From Centroberyx gerrardi (lineage: Eukaryota; Chordata; Actinopteri; Beryciformes; Berycidae): a DNA stretch of 64,000 nucleotides. The notes beneath the pieces are model-generated. The model saw only the letters and a list, made by a program, of their open reading frames with translations, had not been told where the DNA came from and made no database searches. The stretch lies in assembly GCF_048128805.1 (NCBI RefSeq), contig NC_136015.1:22731745-22795744 (forward strand), read 5' to 3'. Shown piece after piece: positions 58,018 through 64,000 of the stretch (within the stretch, counting starts at the first letter, position 1; each line of letters opens with the position of its first letter). The translations under genes and the position numbers were made by a program.

Positions 58018-59925
58018 TCAAACTTTAGCCACACCCACTGGAGGCCGACTCAGCCCTCCCACCTCAACGGTATTGGGTTTCGTCCCGCCTGACCCGGTAC
58101 TGTCATCCACTGTCCGTTCGTTGGACTGGGTCGTCCGTCCATCGCCATCCTCCGCTAACGCTCTCCTGTAAACCCCCGCCAGACTCTGCCTGAACCGCCC
58201 CCTCACGTCCAGCCCCATGCAGAAATACAACAGCGGGTTCACGCAGCTGTTGAAGAAGGCGAACCCCCTCGCCACCGGGAGCCCGATTTTCACCGCCGGG
58301 CTATTGCTGTCCACCATTTTCACCAGCAGGAGGCTGTGGTACGGCGCCCAGCACAGGAAAAAAGCGACGACTAACGACGCTAAGATGCGGAGGGGGCGGG
58401 ACTTCCCCGACAGGCGGGTGCGTCGGATTCCGAGGCCAGCCAGGATGTAGCAGACGAGGATGACCATGAAAGGCAACAAGAAGCCGCACAAGAAGCGGAT
58501 GGAGTAGAGAGCCAGCTTGGCGGTGCTGTCTCCCTCCGTCGCCTCTTTCACCTCCAGAGAACACTTGCTCAGGTTCTTCTTCCCCAGGTAGACTTGGCGG
58601 TAGACGAAGTACGGAGCGCTCATAACGGTCGCGGTGGCCCAGACGCCCGCGGCCACCAGCCTCGCGGCCCACAGGGTGCGGCGGCGCTTGGTGAAGACGG
58701 GCCGCCACACGCACAGCGCTCGGTCCAGGCTGATCACGGCCAGCAGGAAGACGGAGCAGAACATGTTGGCGTATTTGAAGAAGCCGTTGAATTTGCAGAG
58801 GAAGACGCCGAAAGGCCAGTGGTCGAAGAAGAGCTTCTTGGTGAGGGAGATGACCCGCGTCAGGCAGAATATCAGGTCTGCTATGGCGAGGTTCACCAGC
58901 CACACGTTGGTGACCGTGTGCTGAAGAAGAGAAGAAGAAGAAAAGGAATGAAACAAAAGAGAAGGGAAATGGGAAAATAATTTAGTTAATAAGTGGAATA
59001 CATTACGATGTTTACGTTATAACGTATAACGTATAATTTATATATATATACATAGAAACACTACCAGTCAAAAGTTTGGACACACCTGATTGAATGTACT
59101 ATGTTTGAATGCTCAAAATATAAATAGTGAAGTTGATCCTATGTATGAATTTCTTTCCAAAGCCTTTGCCTTTCCATCACGACAAAGGGCGGCTACTTTA
59201 AATAATCTAAAATATAAGAAGTTAAGTAAGTAAGTTTTGATTTGTTTAACACTTTTTTGGTCACTGCATAATTCCACTTGTTATTTCATAGTTCTGATGT
59301 CTTTACTGTTATAATAAAATGTGGAAAATAGTAAAAATAAAGAAAAATGTGTCCAAACCTTTGACTGGTAGTGTAAAGTATATTATTTATATTTATCATT
59401 CGTACACTCGCACATAGATATAAATAACCACATTTAGGCAAAAAATCCACAACAACACACCACCTTTCAAAAAACAGCAGTACAGACAAACATTATATAT
59501 TAAATGCATTGTAGCCGTGTCATTTGTCTCCATACGAAGAATTTTGCCCCAAAATGAGCTATCCACCATTTGAAAAGAAAAAAACATGACACCTTAAAGC
59601 GTGATAGTACTTTTACAGCAGCTAACATAAATCATTAGCTGACAAAATGAGACCAGTTTTTTAGACTGGACCATCTGTATTTTAGATATAGTGAGTGATG
59701 AACTTAACAAGTAACGTTTAATGAATTTGCACTCTTCATATCCACCTTGAGCTTGAATCCGGCCACCCAGATCACCATGGAGTTCCCAGTGATCCCCAGC
59801 ACAACGGTCAGGGTGTAGAGGACGATGGTGACGTTGTCCATAATGGCGTCGATGTCCACCGCTGTCGCCTCATCATTTTTGGTTGATTGGAGGACAGGGA
59901 GAGTTGGGGTGGCAGTGGGAAACAT
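58018..59925 (-). CDS. Chemoattractant-type GPCR (FPR/C5aR/CMKLR-like), two exons, complete
   Basis: Class A receptor of the leukocyte chemoattractant group (formyl peptide, C5a, chemerin receptors). Exon 1 is 59746-59925, exon 2 58018-58920; GT-AG intron, phase 0, 360 residues. Seen: acidic N-terminus with an NVT glycosylation site, TM1 with GNSMVIWVAGF, TM2 LAIADLIF, Cys before TM3 (FLCKF), ECL2 Cys (SKCSLEV), TM6 FFLCWAPYH, TM7 NPLLYFCMG and a Ser/Thr-rich tail. IWVAGFK and NPLLYFCMG strongly resemble FPR/CMKLR/C5aR receptors. The TM3 motif is DRA rather than DRY or DRC. Splitting after TM1 within IL1 is notable. I cannot fix the orthologue, so no symbol is given. A MITE lies in its intron. 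Confidence 0.9.
59058..59374. mobile_element. Tc1/mariner-like MITE in the GPCR intron
   Basis: TIRs ACACTACCAGTCAAAAGTTT and the complement (TTGACTGGTAGTGT) are typical of Tc1-like ends. 317 bp, no transposase. Confidence 0.8.
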
Positions 59926-61623
59926 TGTGTGGCTGGGACAGAGAAAACACCAGAAAAATCAAAACGTTACCCTGTCTTTTACAGTCATTTTACCATACAA
60001 AGTGATCTGAAACTAGACCATCATGAAGTGGCCAGCCGTGGAGCCATACACAGTGAACGGTCAGCCAATTAAAATAATCTAGTTTGAACTCTGTCACACA
60101 AAGCTTGTTTACCCAGACTGTCCTTGAATGAAATCTGTTTTAGAGTCTCTTATTTCTCTCACATCCGTTTATAAGAGCTGATCGCAAATGTTTCTTACAG
60201 GTTCAGTCTTGCATTTCATTCATCGAACAGCATCAAAAACTTTAAAACAGACCGGACTGAGGACCGAAACCAAGGTGAGACATTAACGCCAGAATGCTGG
60301 TCAGCTTTGATCAGGCTGGTAAGTTTGTTTACTATTTCCTACAACCCCTTATCTGGGTCAATAGATAGCAGGTGTGTTTGAGCAGAGCCTATGTATGTGT
60401 TCAGTAGTCCTTTCTTATTTGTGATCGAAATGTCTGACAGTTTTGTACAGCATTTGAGCACTTTGCACTGTATTTTCTTAAGAGCATCATGTAGTAAAAT
60501 ATAATATATTTATTGGCTACCTCAGTGAGAAGGACGTTTTTCCTCTTGTTAAGTAGAGTGCGGATTCTCTCCATGCTGGTTGAAAAGTCTGTCTACCGGC
60601 CAGCCACTATGGCAGGCGACCAACCATCATACAAATATTCTATTCTATTCTATTCTATTCTCTTCTGAAAAGTCCCATCCATCTGGTAAAATACACAGCT
60701 TTCAAGTTACCAAACAGCAAATAGCAGCATCAAACACATAACAGGACAACATCAAATCACAACAGCAACAATAGGTACGACAAGAATACATTACATAATA
60801 CAGTGCATAAACAAAAACAAGGCAGCAATATTTAGTCATGTGTTTGTTAGTTGAAGCAACTGCAGCTAACAGTGACCACTTCCATTATTCTAAGTTTAAA
60901 ATCATTTAAAGAGATAAGGGTCTCTAGTTTGAGATTGGCCTGCAAACAGAAAGTGGTTTTCTGTGCCGAGAGCTGCAAGGTCATGAATTCAGTGTAAGTG
61001 TGTGTTACTTCCTCTTTAACCAGCCACTAAAAACAGATCCGAACAAGAAGTCAGACATTGTAAAACAAACATGAAACATGATATGAAACGAAAAAAATCT
61101 TTCTTATCTCAGATGCCAGACGGTTCAGATGAAAAACAAGACTAGAGTTACAAACTTTGAAAAAGAAAATTCAGTCTGTCTAGAAAAGGAGGAAACGTCT
61201 GTGGTCACATGTCATCATCCTCATATGATGCTGTGGAAATAGACATTAGAGGACTGTATGAATGAACACGGGTTTGTGAATAAACACAAATCTATAAATT
61301 CTTGGAAGATAAAAGGAGACTTATTTTGAGAATGAATGGAATGTCGAGGAGTCAGAGGCTCCAGCTTATCCTTGGCCAGTCTGAGTCATCTGTCTCGATG
61401 TCTGAGGATGTGTTTTTGTATTTGTGTGTGTGTTTGTGTGCATTTATGTGTCTGTGCGTGTGTGTATGCATCTGTCAGCCTGTTTGTTTGTTTATGCGTG
61501 TGTGTGAGTGTATGAGTGTGTGTATATGTTGGCTTAAAATTAAGGATTTAAAATGAAAAGTTGTAAACTTGGGCTGGGCATGTTTGTGTTTATGCGTGTG
61601 TGTGCGTCTGTCTGGCTGTCTGC

Positions 61624-61661
<38 letters not shown>

Positions 61662-63412
61662 ATGCACATGGGTGAGCTCTGGTATTGGTTTCGGGTGTCT
61701 AGTTAAGAAATGATCTGCTTTGCTTTTTGATGAGGGCTGATATTCAACAGTTATGATGCAGCACCAAACAAGTGCATGTAAATAGTGAGCGACTTAAAAT
61801 GTTTTTGAAAATTATTGTATGAATATGGCTTTTTTCCAATAGATATTTTACTTAAATGTGCCATTACTTATAATAACATTTTCTTTCTGAGGTGTTTGAA
61901 GTAGTAATCTGCCAGATCCTCATTTTTAAATTTTTAATTCAGTCTCCATGTTTGTTGCTCAGCCTCACTGTGGTGTTTCTGCACTGCACTTCCCACAGAT
62001 CACCTGTCAATAAAACAGTGTGGTGGCTTGTATTTTCTACCCAGTTCTTCTTCTTCTTTTTTTTACAAACAAAAATAAAACGCATCACTTCCTGTGAAGC
62101 AGCTACCAGACACGGGCTGCTTAGAACAGACAAAGCTTTCATCAACTGGATATAGGTTGAATCACTGTTGTGGTATATCAATCAGAGATAGAGAGTAGCA
62201 AAACGAACATTTATTTATATGAAAATGACTTAAAAAAGATACAACACAGAAGCAGAGATGCAGAATCAGTGTCATGGCATTGGTCGTTACTGATAGGAAA
62301 TGCATGCAACACCAGAAAAGAAAATACACTATGAAACAACAAGGGTTCTGCTCTGTTAGGTGGTGCAGCGTCACCACAAACCTCTAACCAATATGTGACC
62401 TATATTAATGAGTCTCATCTGGACATATTTAGCTGCAATGTACATCGACTCAGAGAGTCTCTGTGGCGACAGACAAAGCTCTGCTGCAAAGATTACATCT
62501 TCCATTTTGAAAACAAATGATACTTATGCTCAAAGACTCCCTGACAGCTCAAAATGAAAACAAAATATGGCGATTTTAGGAATCTGTTAATTCCATGGGA
62601 ACAAACAACACGGCCCAGGTAAGTTTAATAAACCCTTTCCAAACAGAAAAAGGTAGAGTCATGTGCAATTACTATGTAAGTAAAGGGGTAATGTATTTGA
62701 ACTGATTAGTAATTCAAAATTAATTCAAAAACCTACTTGAATTTCCATTCCCTCTTGAATTAATGGGCCGTTTTGAATCTTGAATAATACTACTACTACT
62801 AATAATACTAATAAAACTATTACTACTACTACTACTACTACTAATAATAATAATAATAATAATAATGCATTTTATTTGTACTGCATTTGTACTGCATTTG
62901 TCACAGTGACTCTCAAAGTGCTAGAGAGTTAAAAACAAAAAATAAAAGAAAATAATCACTAAACAAAAGTTAACATGAAAAAGCCTTCCTGAATAAAAAG
63001 GTTTTTAGGCTTTCAGTCTTGAATCTTGAAGCTTCATTGTGATCTTGTGAATTCACTGAAACATCAGTAATGGGACGTGTTCACATATCCTCAGTTCTCT
63101 CCCACCGCCTCTTTTCCCCCAAACAGGTTTCTATTCAGCCGCTCATCACCCAAAATAACAGAATCGATATCCGCATCAGCTCCTGTGTATCGGTAAACAG
63201 CAGAAAAAACTGATCCCAGGTAAGCTCTCCTGCTCTGAAGCATTTTACTGTTTTCACGGCAACGCAGAGCCGCAGGTTTTTGCGTGTTGCAGATCACAGA
63301 AACAAACACACTTCCCACTCTCAGTGTTTGAGCCACAGAGAAAACCCTCTGCTACCAACAAACACACACCGCTCCAACCAGAGCTTCCAACTTTTCTTTT
63401 TTTTTTTAGATC
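59926..63412. other. Region upstream of the GPCR, no gene seen
   Basis: Presumed GPCR promoter nearest 59.9-60.3 kb. Otherwise simple repeats: TATTC repeats at 60637-60662, degenerate TG/TTTG tracts at 61420-61660, and ACT/AAT triplets at 62805-62870 followed by a reverse-oriented LINE-like tail. A minus ORF at 63091-63336 has no recognisable homology. Confidence 0.5.
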
Positions 63413-63693
63413 AGCGATTCTCAACCTTTCTGTTGGCCAGAAATGAAGTGAAGCCTCACGACCCCCAACTCAAAGAACAGTGACACCAAGTGATGATTTC
63501 TGTTTTACTAAATAAACTGGAAGAAACCAACAGGCTAAAAATATTCATTCATTCATAAAGAAAAGGCATTTCTCACCAAGATTAAAAACACAACATTCAA
63601 TTTGCATATTAGAAATGTGTTTTTTCCACATTCCATAAATCAACCAAAATCATCACAAGAGGACTCCTGACCCCCAAGTTTGAGAACTGCTGC
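63413..63693. mobile_element. hAT (Charlie-like) fragment
   Basis: Left end CAGCGATTCTCAACCTTTC and right end (reverse complement) CAGCAGTTCTCAAACTTGGG are the classic TTCTCAA-type hAT termini. Flanks show no matching 8-bp duplication. A related TIR (CAGTGGTTCTCAATCTGG) is at 31166. Confidence 0.65.
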
Positions 63694-64000
63694 TTTGCAA
63701 AGTGATGCAAAATACAAAGTGAGAGTCAGACCGACTTCTGTTGCTCCAATTCACCGTCCTGTAACTTTATCGAAAGTGTGTGAGCAGGAATATGCTGTGA
63801 TATTTTCAGATATCGAGCGACAAAGATGTTTAATATCCTCGCTGAATGTGTAATGAAGCCCATTTCCAAATAGATTAGAGATTAGTAAACCGTCAATGAA
63901 AAAACATCTTAAATATCCTAACTCCTTACCTCCAGCTGTTTACTTGATATTCCAATAGACAGGTCAGGTGCTTCGTCTCAGAAGTTACAACCAGAAGTGG

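Noticed and set aside
58301..58903. 200-codon minus ORF and 128-codon plus ORF over the GPCR
   Set aside because: Alternative frames of the GC-rich receptor exon.

Overview
This is teleost fish genomic DNA, probably from a percomorph. The basis is spliced vertebrate genes with GT-AG introns, dense tRNA-derived SINEs, L2-type LINE tails, hAT and MITE insertions, long TG and AG microsatellites, and a complete chitin synthase gene, a family fish keep and mammals lost. I have no species-level evidence.

Four protein genes can be reconstructed. (1) At the left edge, on the minus strand, is a 3'-truncated MHC class I alpha gene of the fish U-like type. Its alpha3, alpha2 and alpha1 exons lie at 65-370, 761-1039 and 3101-3367. 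Its signal-peptide exon is 7 kb away at 10369-10417, followed upstream by an ISRE/X-like/CCAAT promoter module. Intron 1 is filled by an L2-type LINE and a 4.56-kb nest of transposons inside a hAT element with a perfect 8-bp target duplication. (2) On the plus strand, slc39a7 (ZIP7, an ER/Golgi zinc exporter) has seven coding exons at 15048-21917 encoding 483 residues. In many vertebrates slc39a7 belongs to the MHC neighbourhood, so genes 1 and 2 together suggest a fish MHC class I region. (3) On the plus strand, a chitin synthase has 22 coding exons at 33901-53505. They join without a frame break into 1267 residues and carry all family-2 glycosyltransferase motifs. (4) On the minus strand, a two-exon chemoattractant-type GPCR (360 residues) lies at 58018-59925.

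Between the genes: 10.4-14.3 kb holds an AG microsatellite, a repeat-built element at 11.7-13.0 kb and a 36-bp CCAAT-containing repeat. The 21.9-33.9 kb stretch holds the presumed slc39a7 3' UTR, a hAT with perfect TSD, LINE tails and a tandem segmental duplication in which one copy gained a MITE. The chitin synthase introns carry several foldback or MITE elements. Beyond 60 kb I see only simple repeats and transposon remains.

The genes do not form one pathway. MHC I (antigen presentation), ZIP7 (zinc release from the secretory pathway) and a leukocyte-type chemoattractant receptor suit an immune-gene neighbourhood. The chitin synthase is the unexpected member. No CRISPR, rRNA or functional tRNA gene was found.
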